This document shows positions 17,080 through 25,697 of a stretch of DNA of 44,203 nucleotides, piece after piece. Each line of letters begins with the position of its first letter. The first letter of the stretch is position 1. The notes beneath the pieces are model-generated. The model worked only from the letters and a program-made list of their open reading frames with translations. It was not told where the DNA came from and made no database searches. A program made the translations under genes and the position numbers. Source of the DNA: Paracoccaceae bacterium (GTDB lineage: Bacteria > Pseudomonadota > Alphaproteobacteria > Rhodobacterales > Rhodobacteraceae); assembly GCA_030148745.1 (NCBI GenBank), contig JASBSV010000002.1, positions 1 through 44,203 of the forward strand, written 5' to 3'.

Positions 17080-18441
17080 CTAGCCAGACTTCAGAACCGA
17101 ACACAGGGTATGCGCCAGATCGCGGTCGCGATAGGGTTTTTCAACCAGCGGCGCACCCTCGTACGCGGCCGGCAGCGACGCGGCCGCAGCGCCGCTCAGC
17201 ACCACAAAGGGCACCCCAAGTTCGTTCAGATGCCGGGCCAATTCCTCGGTCGTCCCGTCGCGCAATGTCACATCCAAAAGCGCAACATCCGGCAAAGGGT
17301 CCAGATCGGGCATGGCCGCTGTCAGCGTGGCATATGGCCCCACGACGCTTGCCCCGCAATCTTGCAACGTCATCTCAAGATCCAGAGCGATGATCGGATC
17401 ATCCTCGACCAGAAGAACCCGTGCGCCATCCAGCGCCGAAATCCCTTCGCCCGCGTTCTCCTCGACCTCCTGGTCAACGGTGATCCGGCAGTGCAGACCG
17501 CTGCCGGTGAACTCGGTGACGACCTGACCGTGGCCCTGCAGCGCGTTTTCCAGCATCTTCATGCCAAAGCCCTGCTCGGGCTCTGCCATCGCCGGGGGGC
17601 CACCGCGCTCGATCCAGTCGATTTCGACCGCGCGCGCGCCGATGTCCGAGCGCAGGGTGATATTGACCCGCCCCTCGGCATTCGACAGCGCGCCATGTTT
17701 GATCGCGTTGGTCAACAGCTCGTGCAGGATCAGCGTCAGCGCCTGCGAGGCCTGCGCGTCTAACACCACGCCGGTATCGCCGGTGGCCGAGACATGGGCC
17801 TGCCATTCGCCAAAGGCCTCAAGACCGGCATCGATGATCGCCCCCACGCTCGCGCGCTCGGCATCCTCGACCATCAAAAGCCGGTTGGCGCGGGTCAGCG
17901 CGTCAAGCCTTCCGCCCAACGTCTCAGCGAACTCCTCAACCGTTTGGACCCGGCGCGAGGTCATCCGGATCATCGAACGCAGAACCGCCATGGTGTTGGT
18001 CACCCGGTGCTTCAACTCGCCGGTCAAAAGCTTCAGCCGCTCTTCCTGTCGCTTGGTGTCGGTGACATCGATGACATGGCCGATCAGACTGGTCATCGCA
18101 CCCGTCGCGTCGAACCGGGGCATCCCCCTTGCGCTGATCCAGCGCTTTTCACCGTCGGCGCGGTAAATGCTGGTCTCGAACGCCCAGTCGTGCCCGCCGG
18201 CGACCGCCTTGCCCAGCAATTGCGCCACACGCTCGCGGTCGTCAGCCGCCACATAGCTCAGAAAAATATCCGAGCTCCATTCGTCCAGCATCTTGTCATG
18301 ACCGAAAATCTTGTCGTGCTGGGCATTGCGCTGGGCGCTGCCGGTGGTGACATCAAGCTCCCAGATACCAATCTGGGACGTCGCCAGAAGAAAATCCAGA
18401 TGGCCGTGATCCGGCGGATGCTCGGGTGTACTGGCGCTCAT
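17080..18441 (-). CDS. HWE-family hybrid sensor histidine kinase with C-terminal receiver
   Basis: A 453-residue cytoplasmic hybrid kinase. Residues about 10-130 are a PAS domain (SQIGIWELD, then WISARGMPRFD and GHVIDVTDTKRQEE); it lacks the NCRFLQ cysteine motif, so it is not a LOV photosensor. The HWE kinase core follows with phospho-acceptor His145 in ELKHRVTNTMAVL, N-box HELLTNAIKHG (240-250) and the family-defining W-x-E in DWIERGGP (W276, E278). Residues 341-453 are a receiver with likely phospho-acceptor Asp390 (ALLDVTL) and conserved EDDP at 346-349. No membrane helix is seen. ATG 18441 is chosen because the upstream extension starts with TTG and crosses a hairpin. No response regulator gene is adjacent. 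Confidence 0.9.
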   Translation of the reverse strand: MSASTPEHPPDHGHLDFLLATSQIGIWELDVTTGSAQRNAQHDKIFGHDKMLDEWSSDIFLSYVAADDRERVAQLLGKAVAGGHDWAFETSIYRADGEKRWISARGMPRFDATGAMTSLIGHVIDVTDTKRQEERLKLLTGELKHRVTNTMAVLRSMIRMTSRRVQTVEEFAETLGGRLDALTRANRLLMVEDAERASVGAIIDAGLEAFGEWQAHVSATGDTGVVLDAQASQALTLILHELLTNAIKHGALSNAEGRVNITLRSDIGARAVEIDWIERGGPPAMAEPEQGFGMKMLENALQGHGQVVTEFTGSGLHCRITVDQEVEENAGEGISALDGARVLLVEDDPIIALDLEMTLQDCGASVVGPYATLTAAMPDLDPLPDVALLDVTLRDGTTEELARHLNELGVPFVVLSGAAAASLPAAYEGAPLVEKPYRDRDLAHTLCSVLKSG

Positions 18442-18489
18442 ATGATCAAACCCATCAACGTCATCCTGTGCAGCGGCAGCCGCTTTAAT

Positions 18490-18584
18490 AAAAGACGAAA
18501 GGCCCGCATGAAATGTGGGCAATTACTGCCGCGCACCCCGGCGATACTCTTGATGAAATTCGGTATTACGGACTCAATAATACC
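18490..18584 (-). ncRNA. Candidate small RNA or structured 5' leader of the HWE kinase gene (two hairpins)
   Basis: Read on the minus strand, GGTATTA (18584-18578) pairs with TAATACC (18568-18562) around a nine-base loop. Then GCCCACAT (18520-18513) pairs with ATGCGGGC (18509-18502) around a three-base loop, followed by CTTTCGTCTTTTA. The second hairpin with its T-rich tail looks like an intrinsic terminator. The stretch 18442-18733 has no gene. Either a short RNA ends here, or the hairpin attenuates transcription into the kinase gene about 50 bases downstream. Confidence 0.35.
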
Positions 18585-18684
18585 CCAGTTTATGCCCCTC
18601 AAAGATTGTTTTGAAAAGCCGTGTGTTCAGCCATAAGGCGATTTACTGTGCAAATTTACGCAGCGTTATTTGTCGCACCCCAAC

Positions 18685-18712
18685 AAAAAAGCCCGGCCAG
18701 AAGGCCGGGCTT
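18685..18712 (-). terminator. Rho-independent terminator of the F0 ATP synthase operon
   Basis: GCCCGGCC (18691-18698) pairs with GGCCGGGC (18703-18710) around AGAA, and the stem is extended by A-T pairs. On the minus strand it is followed by TTTTTTGTTG. It lies 22 bases past the atpF stop codon, the expected place for the operon terminator. Confidence 0.92.
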
Positions 18713-18733
18713 TCAGAATGGTATAATCGGTGA

Positions 18734-19294
18734 TCAGTGAAGCTTGGCGTCAACTTCGCTGATCGCCTCATCAATCAGCTTGTTCGCCTCCGCCGCGGTC
18801 ATCTGCTTGGCAATGACATCGCCAGCCGCGCCCAAAGCGATCGTAACCGCCTGATCGCGCACCTCTTTCACCGCCGCCGCCTGAGCCGAGGCAATCTGTT
18901 CCTCGGCCGCAGCAAGACGCCGCGCGATCGAGGCCTTAAGATCCTCTTTCGCCTGAGCTGCCGCTGCCGAAGCCTCTGCCTTTGCCGTTGCCACGATCCG
19001 TTCGGCCTGCTCCTGCACCTCGCGCTGGCGGCGCTCATAGGTGGCAAGAACGCTCTGCGCTTCTTCGCGCAGGGCCTTGGCCTCTTCCAGATCATTGCGA
19101 ATCCCCTCGGCGCGCTTGTCCAGCGCCGAGACCGCCATGCCCGGAACCTTGTAGTAGATCAGAACGCCGATGAACAAAGCAAAGGCGATCATCACCACAA
19201 AGTTGGTGTTATAAAGCGAAAAGAACGGGCCCTTTGCGGCAAAGGCCGGCGTTGCCATCACAAGCGAGGCAAGGATAGTCAGTCGCTTCATCAT
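18734..19294 (-). CDS. atpF: ATP synthase F0 subunit b
   Basis: A 186-residue peripheral-stalk subunit. A signal-like N-terminus ([19 protein letters not shown]) precedes one membrane helix (about 31-50, [19 protein letters not shown]) and then a long Ala/Glu/Arg-rich coiled coil typical of the b-subunit stalk ([21 protein letters not shown]). It holds the F1 head against rotation. The start overlaps the b' stop by four bases; a second ATG follows at once. It is the last gene of the F0 operon. The F1 genes are elsewhere, as is usual in alphaproteobacteria. Confidence 0.95.
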   Translation of the reverse strand: MMKRLTILASLVMATPAFAAKGPFFSLYNTNFVVMIAFALFIGVLIYYKVPGMAVSALDKRAEGIRNDLEEAKALREEAQSVLATYERRQREVQEQAERIVATAKAEASAAAAQAKEDLKASIARRLAAAEEQIASAQAAAVKEVRDQAVTIALGAAGDVIAKQMTAAEANKLIDEAISEVDAKLH

Positions 19295-19818
19295 GCACCG
19301 CCTTTCAGACGCGCGGTTACCGCCGCATTGATCGTCTTGGCATCGGCCTTGGTGCCCAGCACCGCGACGATTTCCTTTGCGGTATCCTTGGCGACGACCT
19401 TGACCGCCTCCAGCGCACCGGCGCGGATCTCGGCGATTGCCTTTTCCGATTCCGCTGCCTTGGCCGCGATCTCGGCATCGGCCTTGGCGATGGCGACATT
19501 CAGATCCTTCTGAATTTCCGCCTTGGTCTCGGCCACGATACGCGCCGCTTCGACGCGGGCATCAGCCAGCGCCTTGTTGTAGGCCGCTTCAGCCTCGACC
19601 GCCTTCTGCTTCAGATCCTCGGCAGCTGCGATATCATTGCTGATCGTGCCCTGCCGCTCGGCCAGAACCGCCGAGATACGCGGCAAAGCCACTTTGTTGA
19701 GCACAAGGTAAATCACGACCAGCGTCACCAGCAGCCAGAAAATCTGGTTGGGGTAAGTCGCAAAGTCGAGCTGCGGCATCCCTACCGCTTTCCCGGCTGC
19801 TTGTTCTTCTACTGCCAT
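19291..19818 (-). CDS. atpF': ATP synthase F0 subunit b'
   Basis: A 175-residue divergent b-type stalk subunit. The conserved start [20 protein letters not shown] (from residue 14) runs into the membrane helix, and the rest is an Ala/Glu/Lys-rich coiled coil. Photosynthetic bacteria and alphaproteobacteria use a b/b' heterodimer instead of a b homodimer, and the gene order E-F'-F here fits. The gene follows atpE after 71 bases and overlaps atpF by four. Confidence 0.95.
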   Translation of the reverse strand: MAVEEQAAGKAVGMPQLDFATYPNQIFWLLVTLVVIYLVLNKVALPRISAVLAERQGTISNDIAAAEDLKQKAVEAEAAYNKALADARVEAARIVAETKAEIQKDLNVAIAKADAEIAAKAAESEKAIAEIRAGALEAVKVVAKDTAKEIVAVLGTKADAKTINAAVTARLKGGA

Positions 19819-19889
19819 GTTTTCCTCCTGGAACCTTCAAGCCGCCGGACGAACGCGCGCGCTCGTCCGGTCAAGGATCGACAGAGAGA

Positions 19890-20132
19890 TCAGACAGCGA
19901 ACATCAGCAGAAGTGCAACGAGGAACGAGAAGATCCCCAGCGCTTCGGCGAATGCGATACCGATGAACATTGTTGCTGTCTGGCCGGCCGCAGCCGAAGG
20001 GTTACGCAGAGCGCCCGAGATATAATTGCCAACAACGTGGCCCACACCAACAGCGGCGCCGCCCATGCCGGTACAGGCCAGACCCGCACCGATATATGCA
20101 CCCATTTGTACCAGATCACCAGTGACTGCCAT
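19890..20132 (-). CDS. atpE: ATP synthase F0 subunit c
   Basis: An 80-residue two-helix proteolipid. The first helix is glycine-rich ([19 protein letters not shown]), the polar loop carries RNPSA, and the second helix has the proton-carrying Glu in [19 protein letters not shown]. It forms the rotating c-ring in the inner membrane. Length is normal. Confidence 0.98.
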   Translation of the reverse strand: MAVTGDLVQMGAYIGAGLACTGMGGAAVGVGHVVGNYISGALRNPSAAAGQTATMFIGIAFAEALGIFSFLVALLLMFAV

Positions 20133-20187
20133 TTTTCCGTTCTCCTTTTGGAATAGTAGATATTTCTAGGTTTCAGTTGTTTCGTTG

Positions 20188-20949
20188 TCAGTGATGCGGA
20201 TGCAGAGCATCGCGCAGATAAACACATGCGAGGATCACAAAGACATAGGCCTGAATGACCGCCACCAGCAGCTCCAGCGCAAACACCGCCGAGATCGCAA
20301 AGATCGGCGCAACCGCGCCCACGCCCAGAACGCCGGCAAAGCCCGCGAAGACTTTGATCACCGCGTGACCGGCCATCATGTTGCCGGCAAGCCGGATCGA
20401 GTGGCTGACAGGGCGCACAAAGTAGGAAATCACCTCGATTATCGCCAGAACCGGGCGCAGCACCAGCGGCGCCGAGGAAATCCAGAACAGGCTCAGAAAT
20501 CCGATGCCGTTCTTGACGACGCCAAGGATGGTGACAAAGAAAAACACCATCAGCGCCATGGTCGCGGTCACCGCCGCGTGGCTGGTGGTGGTGAAGGACA
20601 GCGGCAGAAGGCCCAGAAGGTTGGCAAAGACAATGTACAGAAACAGCGTCATGATATAGGGGAAATATTTGGCCCCATCCTTGCCCGACACATCCTCGAC
20701 CATCTTGTAGATGAAGCCATAGACCAGCTCGGCCAGCGACTGGATGCGGCTGGGAACGATCGCCCGCCCGCGCGTGCCCAGAACAAACAGCACCAGAACG
20801 CAGACGATGGTCAGCGCCATCCACAGGGTCACATTCGTGGGCGTGTACCAGTTGATCTCATGGCCTCCGAACAGAGGCTTTACGATGAATTGCTCCATCG
20901 GATGAATCTGAAGTCCCGATGGTGCTTGCCCTGCTACGTCTTCTGACAC
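20188..20949 (-). CDS. atpB: ATP synthase F0 subunit a
   Basis: About 253 residues with five to six membrane helices. The essential Arg lies in [19 protein letters not shown], and the family start block [14 protein letters not shown] is present. It provides the proton half-channels beside the c-ring. The reading frame extends to a GTG at 20970, but GAGGG lies seven bases before the GTG at 20949 ([12 protein letters not shown]), giving a length usual for the family; I prefer that start. The C-terminus LRDALHPHH is normal. Confidence 0.95.
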   Translation of the reverse strand: MSEDVAGQAPSGLQIHPMEQFIVKPLFGGHEINWYTPTNVTLWMALTIVCVLVLFVLGTRGRAIVPSRIQSLAELVYGFIYKMVEDVSGKDGAKYFPYIMTLFLYIVFANLLGLLPLSFTTTSHAAVTATMALMVFFFVTILGVVKNGIGFLSLFWISSAPLVLRPVLAIIEVISYFVRPVSHSIRLAGNMMAGHAVIKVFAGFAGVLGVGAVAPIFAISAVFALELLVAVIQAYVFVILACVYLRDALHPHH

Positions 20950-21020
20950 GTCCCAGCCCTCTTTTCGCACCTTCCGGCGCGGTTAACCTCATCCCGCACC
21001 GATCAGCGGTGCGGCCTTGC

Positions 21021-21341
21021 TCAATCTTCAGACGGCGGCTCGGCCATCGCCTGTTTCTGGGCCTCCTGCGCCGTGCGCAGCATGACCCGCACCCCGGCTG
21101 CAAAGCCCAGCAATGTAAACACCAGCATCATCCAGGGCTTTGTGTCGAACATAACGTCCAGCCCGTATCCGATGCCGAAACCGATCAGCAGACCGGTCAC
21201 CATCTCGATCACCATGCGCCAGGCAAGCTGGGCCTGTGAATGATGGTCGGCGACCGTCGGAGCGGCTTTCTTGATCCCTTTCGCTTCTCTGATTTTATCC
21301 TCAAGCGCCTTCAGGCGCTCAGGATCAGGTGCGTCAGACAT
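21021..21341 (-). CDS. atpI: AtpI/AtpZ family F0 assembly protein
   Basis: A 106-residue protein with a charged N-terminus (MSDAPDPERLKALEDKI) and two membrane helices (about 44-62 and 69-86: MVIEMVTGLLIGFGIGYGLD, MMLVFTLLGFAAGV). This is the AtpI/AtpZ-type first gene of F0 operons, thought to help c-ring assembly or ion supply. It is the promoter-proximal gene of atpI-B-E-F'-F. Confidence 0.9.
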   Translation of the reverse strand: MSDAPDPERLKALEDKIREAKGIKKAAPTVADHHSQAQLAWRMVIEMVTGLLIGFGIGYGLDVMFDTKPWMMLVFTLLGFAAGVRVMLRTAQEAQKQAMAEPPSED

Positions 21342-21371
21342 AAGAGAGAACCCCCTCGGCCAATGGCGCGG

Positions 21372-21400
21372 ACATTATGAAGGAGCCCCCGTTGAGTCAA
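21372..21400 (-). promoter_or_regulatory. Sigma-70-type promoter of the F0 ATP synthase operon
   Basis: On the minus strand, TTGACT (21400-21395) is followed after 17 bases by TAATGT (21377-21372); an overlapping CATAAT (21379-21374) gives a 15-base spacer. The atpI ATG is at 21341, so the leader would be about 25-30 bases. No competing signal is seen in the gap. Confidence 0.6.
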
Positions 21401-21524
21401 GAAGCCGTGAGGCCCAGATTGACGCACGCTAACTTACTGTTTTAAAATAAATATCTAACACGCCCCACAACAGGCGACGACGCGCCGATCCCGCCGGCGG
21501 GCCTATTTCCGCCAAAGCGCATAT

Positions 21525-21540
21525 TCAACCTAATGGTTGA
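21525..21540 (+). promoter_or_regulatory. ArsR-type operator (TCAACC-TAAT-GGTTGA)
   Basis: A perfect six-base inverted repeat with a four-base centre, 30 bases before the ArsR-family gene. The pattern CAACC-N4-GGTTG is what I remember upstream of ArsR-like regulators of this subgroup (ArsR/SRPBCC operons), so autorepression is likely. Confidence 0.6.
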
Positions 21541-21570
21541 CGATTGCAGCGATGCAACTTAGCGCGGGGT

Positions 21571-21924
21571 ATGGATAACCGACTTGATATCGTTTTTTCG
21601 GCGCTCGCCGATCCGACCCGCCGGTCGATCCTCAGGATGCTGCTTGAGGATGATATGGCCGTCACCGATGTCGCTGAACCCTTCGAGATGTCACTGGCCG
21701 CGATCTCGAAACATCTCACCATCCTGACGCGCGCCGGGCTGATCAGTCAGGACAAGCGCGGGCGGGTGAAATGGTGCAAGATAGAGCCCGATGCGCTGCG
21801 CGATGCTTCGGTCTGGATGCAGGGGTTCGGCCAGTTCGAGCCGGTCAATCTGGACGATTTCGAACGGTTTCTGGAGGGTGAGCTTGCGCCCCCGGCGCCA
21901 CCTCTGCCCGATCATCGTTCCTGA
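21571..21924 (+). CDS. ArsR family transcriptional regulator
   Basis: A 117-residue winged-helix repressor. LDIVFSALADPTRRSILRML, then EMSLAAISKHLTILTRAGLI and the wing DKRGRVKWCKI, are the ArsR-family blocks. Metal-binding cysteines of the ELCVCDL type are absent; the corresponding helix reads MAVTDVAEPFEM, so it is not a classical metal sensor. Relatives usually regulate an SRPBCC-domain gene, but none follows. The ATG 21571 is chosen because homology starts there; the frame also offers a TTG at 21544. Its last 80 bases overlap, on the opposite strand, the end of the EamA transporter gene. Confidence 0.88.
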   Translation: MDNRLDIVFSALADPTRRSILRMLLEDDMAVTDVAEPFEMSLAAISKHLTILTRAGLISQDKRGRVKWCKIEPDALRDASVWMQGFGQFEPVNLDDFERFLEGELAPPAPPLPDHRS

Positions 21925-22792
21925 GCAGCATCGCCAGCGCCACAATGGTCAGCCCAACCCCCGGAAGCACCAACGCCGGGGGCGTGCGGTGGCCCAGCGC
22001 CAGCTCCCACAGGATCACCCATGACGGGGTCAGATAGGTATAGGCCATCACCTTGGCCGAGGGCAGATGCAGCACCGCATATTGCAACAGAACAAAGGTC
22101 GCCGCGCTGGCGGCAACGGCGATGTAAAACAGCGTGATCCAAACAATACCCGGCAGCGCCGCCCAGTTCGTTGCGCGAATGTCGCCCCAGCCCAAGATCA
22201 CCAGGATCAGACCGCCTGCCACCAACATGCCCAGGGTAAAGACCACCGGCGGCTCACCCCGGTTCAGCCGCCGCACCATCGGGGCATAGACCGCATGCGC
22301 CACACAGCCCCAGAAATAGATCAGCTCTCCGCGCCCGATGCGCAGCTCCAGCGCCGCGGCAAGGCTGGCGTCAAAGATCACCCAAAGCGCACCCAGACCG
22401 CCGATCACCAGCGCCAGCGCCATGCGCGCCGTCAGCACCTGACGCAGCAGCATAAAACCAAAACCCGCAGTCATCAGCGGCGTCAGGGTGAAAACCGCCG
22501 CCGCCGACACCGCAGGCGCGGTTTTCAGCCCCTCGAACATCAGCACGAAATAGGTGGCGAACAGCCCGCCCAGGACCAGATAACGCCAGGGCGCCCGGAA
22601 CGCGCCGCGCGGCACCCCCGTCGTCACCCATGCCGCCGCGCCGATCACCATGGCGGCGATGAAAAACCGCGCCGCATTCAGGGCCGCCGGCGCTATCTCA
22701 TTTGCCGCCAGCGATCCCAGTGAAAATGACCCCGCCACCAGCGCCGAAAACAGCAACATCGCGGCATGGCCGCGCTGCGCATGGGTGGTCAC
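21845..22792 (-). CDS. EamA family (DMT superfamily) transporter
   Basis: A 315-residue inner-membrane protein with about ten predicted helices arranged as two EamA repeats (1-140 and 150-290). Typical pieces are LNAARFFIAAMVIGAA, APAVSAAAVFTLTPLM, and in the second half SAAKVMAYTYLTPSWVILWE-like packing. Such proteins export amino acids or other metabolites; the substrate is unknown. Its start overlaps the stop of the LysR regulator gene by four bases, so that regulator may control it. Its 3' end runs 80 bases into the convergent ArsR gene. Confidence 0.88.
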   Translation of the reverse strand: MTTHAQRGHAAMLLFSALVAGSFSLGSLAANEIAPAALNAARFFIAAMVIGAAAWVTTGVPRGAFRAPWRYLVLGGLFATYFVLMFEGLKTAPAVSAAAVFTLTPLMTAGFGFMLLRQVLTARMALALVIGGLGALWVIFDASLAAALELRIGRGELIYFWGCVAHAVYAPMVRRLNRGEPPVVFTLGMLVAGGLILVILGWGDIRATNWAALPGIVWITLFYIAVAASAATFVLLQYAVLHLPSAKVMAYTYLTPSWVILWELALGHRTPPALVLPGVGLTIVALAMLLRNDDRAEVAPGAQAHPPETVRNRPD

Positions 22793-23676
22793 AGGATGCC
22801 CCAGGATCTGACGTCATCTTTCAGAAACTTCAGAAAAGTCTGAACCTTGGTTGTCCGGTGCAGATCCACATGGGTGACGATCCACAAGGGCGACGACCAC
22901 TCTTTGCGCGGCGGCAGGATCTGAACCAGATCGGGATAGGCCTGCGCCTCTGACGGAGGCAAAAACCCAAGCCCCGCCCCCGCCAGAATAGCATCCTTGT
23001 TCACCTGCGGCTCGATACTGCGGAACACGATGTTTTCGGGCGGGATATTGGCCCACATCCAGACGTTGAAGGGCGCCTTGTTCCGGCTGTCGTCATGGCC
23101 CACGAACAAATGATCCTTCAGCGCCGCTTCATCGGCCGGCGTGCCGTGACGTTCGACATAGGCGCGCGAAGCAAACAGCGCGATCGGCGGGTTGCCCAGC
23201 TTTTGCACCACATTGTCAGGGTCCTGCGGCGCCGATCCGGCGCGCAGCGCGACATGCGCTTCGCCATATTCCAGCCGGTAAAGCCGCGATCCCGTCAAAA
23301 GCCGGACCGTCACCTCGGGGTGCGCCTCGCGGAACCGCGTCACCAACGGGGTCAACAGCCGCGACATCTGGCTCAGCGAGGTGACAACCAGCTCTCCGCT
23401 GACCGTATCGCCCAGCCCCTTTATCCGGCCCACCAGTTGCGAGAACTGATCATCCGTCGCCTGCGCCACCTGCAACAGATCGGCCCCCGCCTCGGTCGCG
23501 GTATAGCCGCGCGTGTGACGCTGAAACAGCTTGGTGCCAAGCCGCGCCTCGATCGCGTCGATATGGCGGATCACCGTCGCATGATGCACGCCCAGCGCCT
23601 CGGCCGCGCCCGACACCGTGCCAAGCCGCGCCACGTAATAGGCGGTGCGAATCTCGTCCCAATTATCTACGGCCAT
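22789..23676 (-). CDS. LysR family transcriptional regulator
   Basis: A 295-residue LysR-type regulator. The N-terminal helix-turn-helix (about 5-62) contains TVSGAAEALGVHHATVIRHIDAIEARLGTKLF, the standard LysR block. The effector domain starts near residue 92 (GELVVTSLSQMSRLLTPLV). The effector is not readable. It is coupled by a four-base overlap to the EamA transporter gene, a common regulator/transporter arrangement. LysR regulators are more often divergent from their target, so an additional target elsewhere is possible. Confidence 0.92.
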   Translation of the reverse strand: MAVDNWDEIRTAYYVARLGTVSGAAEALGVHHATVIRHIDAIEARLGTKLFQRHTRGYTATEAGADLLQVAQATDDQFSQLVGRIKGLGDTVSGELVVTSLSQMSRLLTPLVTRFREAHPEVTVRLLTGSRLYRLEYGEAHVALRAGSAPQDPDNVVQKLGNPPIALFASRAYVERHGTPADEAALKDHLFVGHDDSRNKAPFNVWMWANIPPENIVFRSIEPQVNKDAILAGAGLGFLPPSEAQAYPDLVQILPPRKEWSSPLWIVTHVDLHRTTKVQTFLKFLKDDVRSWGIL

Positions 23677-23798
23677 CCTGATCCTGCTATAAATTCATCT
23701 GTGGAAATGAATATTTAGCGCCAGTTTATTCACGCCTTGCAGAAGTTTACAATGGCCCGCGCGGGGGGGCTGCGCGGCCCGCTTGCCAGACCCGGTCC

Positions 23799-24614
23799 CT
23801 AGGTCCAGTCTTTGGGGTCCAGCCGGAAAAGCTCTGACAAATGCCGGTAAACTTCGGGTTCTGCCTGATAAAGCTCGGCCGGTCTTTCAAAGAAAACCTC
23901 GACCGCTACGGCAAAGAACTCGGTCGGGCTTTCGGCGCCATAGGCGTCCATGACGGCCCTATGCCCGGCGCGGACATTCCGGCCATGGCGCAAAAACGCT
24001 TCCTCAAAGACGCGCTGCCAGTCGGCAAAATCCTGACCTGTGTCCAGCAGGGCGGCATTCTCGGGCTGGCGCGACAGATCGTCGATCTGATGGGCAAATT
24101 CGTGAAAGACAACGTTATGGCCGTCGCTCTCGACCAGCGCGCCCTGCTCGGCATGCTCCCACGACAGGATCACCGGCCCCCGCGACCAGCTTTCGCCAAG
24201 CCGCACGGTCTCGCGTTCGGTCACGACAAAGCCGTCATGCTCACTGCGGCGCGATTTGAACGCGGTGGGATAGATCAGGATCGTGCGCAATGTCTTGTAC
24301 CACGCGTTCGTATTTGCCACCAACAGACAGGCTTGCGCGGCAATCGAAAGGCGCATCTCTTCGGTGACCTCCAGCCCGGCGCAGCCGATAAACTCGATCT
24401 GCTGCAGAAAAAGCTGAACCTTGCCTTCGTATTGGCCACGCAGCTCGGGCGGCAGCTTGCGCGCCAAAGGCACATGGCGGGCCAGTATGGCGCGCTGCTC
24501 TTCGGTCAGGGGCGTGCCAAGCAGCCGGCGAACCGCCCGCCGCTTTGACCAGCTTCTATAGCCAAGGTAACCCGCGCCCAGAAGCACGGCGATCAGGATA
24601 ACGGTCAGGGCCAT
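23799..24614 (-). CDS. mtfA: MtfA family zinc metallopeptidase
   Basis: A 271-residue M90-type peptidase. An N-terminal membrane helix (MALTVILIAVLLGAGYLGY) anchors it. The zinc motif is HEFAH (171-175) in NVVFHEFAHQIDDL, with a likely third ligand in SPTEFFAVAVEVFFERP. E. coli MtfA is a cytosolic aminopeptidase that binds the Mlc repressor; membrane-anchored versions like this are common in alphaproteobacteria and their target is not known. The ATG at 24614 begins the helix; the longer frame adds a basic stretch without homology. Confidence 0.88.
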   Translation of the reverse strand: MALTVILIAVLLGAGYLGYRSWSKRRAVRRLLGTPLTEEQRAILARHVPLARKLPPELRGQYEGKVQLFLQQIEFIGCAGLEVTEEMRLSIAAQACLLVANTNAWYKTLRTILIYPTAFKSRRSEHDGFVVTERETVRLGESWSRGPVILSWEHAEQGALVESDGHNVVFHEFAHQIDDLSRQPENAALLDTGQDFADWQRVFEEAFLRHGRNVRAGHRAVMDAYGAESPTEFFAVAVEVFFERPAELYQAEPEVYRHLSELFRLDPKDWT

Positions 24615-24918
24615 GAATGCTCCAATGCGTCTTTGACCGCTAACAGGTATCGATGATCGGCGGCGATGCAAGCAAAGGCGCGCCGATTTTCCAGCGGCGC
24701 AGCCAAAGCAGAACTATGAACCCCCCCGCGCGCTACCGAAAGGCCCGCTGCGCGCGGCGATCGTTTCTCGGCGGCTCCGGCCCTTGTTTTTGCGAACATT
24801 GCACGGCATCAATCCAAAAACCTCTGCAAATTTGCACATATCCTCTCGCACCCCGGCAGATTGCTCGGGCCGCGCCGGTCGTTAGTTAAACAGTCCAACA
24901 AGAAAGGACACCACCACC
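24615..24918. other. Intergenic region between divergent mtfA and azoR, with a 12-base palindrome
   Basis: No gene is seen in these 304 bases. The AT-richer part near azoR holds a perfect palindrome TGCAAATTTGCA (24825-24836), about 80 bases before the azoR ATG, and a related TTGCGAACATTGCA about 25 bases further upstream. A regulatory role is possible. No azoR-linked HxlR or LysR gene lies next to it. Confidence 0.35.
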
Positions 24919-25506
24919 ATGGCACTCAACATCCTGCGCCTCGACGCATCTGCCCGCAAAACCGGCTCTGTATCGCGCGAGCTGACCGATCGCATCATCG
25001 CACGCCACCCCGGCGCCAATGTCGCCACCCGCGACCTCTCCGACAGCCTTCCGCATGTCGATGAAACCTGGATCGGCGCCAATTTCACCCCCGCCGACAG
25101 CCGCAGCGAGGCACAACGCGAAACCCTCGCGCTTTCGGACCAGCTGGTGGCCGAGGTTGCCGCCGCCGATCTGCTGGTCATCGGTCTGCCGATCTATAAC
25201 TTCGGCGTGCCGGCAGGGCTCAAGGCCTGGATCGACATGGTCGCCCGCGCCGGCGTCACCTTTGAATATACCGAAACCGGCCCGCGCGGGTTGCTGACCG
25301 GCAAACGCGCCATCGTGGCGTTGGCTTCGGGCGGCACCGAAATGGGCTCGCCCATCGATTTCGCCAGCGGCTATATCCGCCATGTGCTGGGCTTTATCGG
25401 CATCACCGATGTCACCTTTGTTGCTGCCGACAAGCTGATGATCGACGCCGAGGCATCGATCGGCAACGCCCATCAGGCGATCGCCGATCTGACCGTCGCG
25501 GCCTGA
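24919..25506 (+). CDS. azoR: FMN-dependent NADH-azoreductase
   Basis: A 195-residue flavodoxin-fold quinone/azo reductase. The N-terminal ILRLDASARKTGSVSRELTD is the FMN phosphate-binding segment, and LLVIGLPIYNFGVPAGLKAWIDMVARAGVTF is the AzoR family signature; ASGG near residues 136-139 lines the flavin site. It reduces quinones and azo compounds with NADH in the cytoplasm as a homodimer and gives protection from electrophile stress. AAAGGA lies about 11 bases before the ATG. It is a single gene, followed by the long untranslated region before ffh. Confidence 0.93.
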   Translation: MALNILRLDASARKTGSVSRELTDRIIARHPGANVATRDLSDSLPHVDETWIGANFTPADSRSEAQRETLALSDQLVAEVAAADLLVIGLPIYNFGVPAGLKAWIDMVARAGVTFEYTETGPRGLLTGKRAIVALASGGTEMGSPIDFASGYIRHVLGFIGITDVTFVAADKLMIDAEASIGNAHQAIADLTVAA

Positions 25507-25697
25507 GCGGGAAGCGGCAACCGGGTGCAACATGATATCCAGGCAAATGCGCTGATCGCGATCCGGGCCCTGCCCGCCTCGGCGCATCCGAGCACCGGCA
25601 TTGCATTCGCGTCCAACACTCAGATACCCGGCGGGGCGCCAGCGGCGCGCCCTGCCTTGACATCCCTGCCCCAGCGGCCTTAAAGAGCGGCCATATT

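Noticed and set aside
17080-18441. HWE kinase as a LOV photosensor or part of a PhyR-EcfG module
   Set aside because: The PAS domain lacks the photoactive cysteine motif, and no phyR, nepR or ecfG gene lies nearby.
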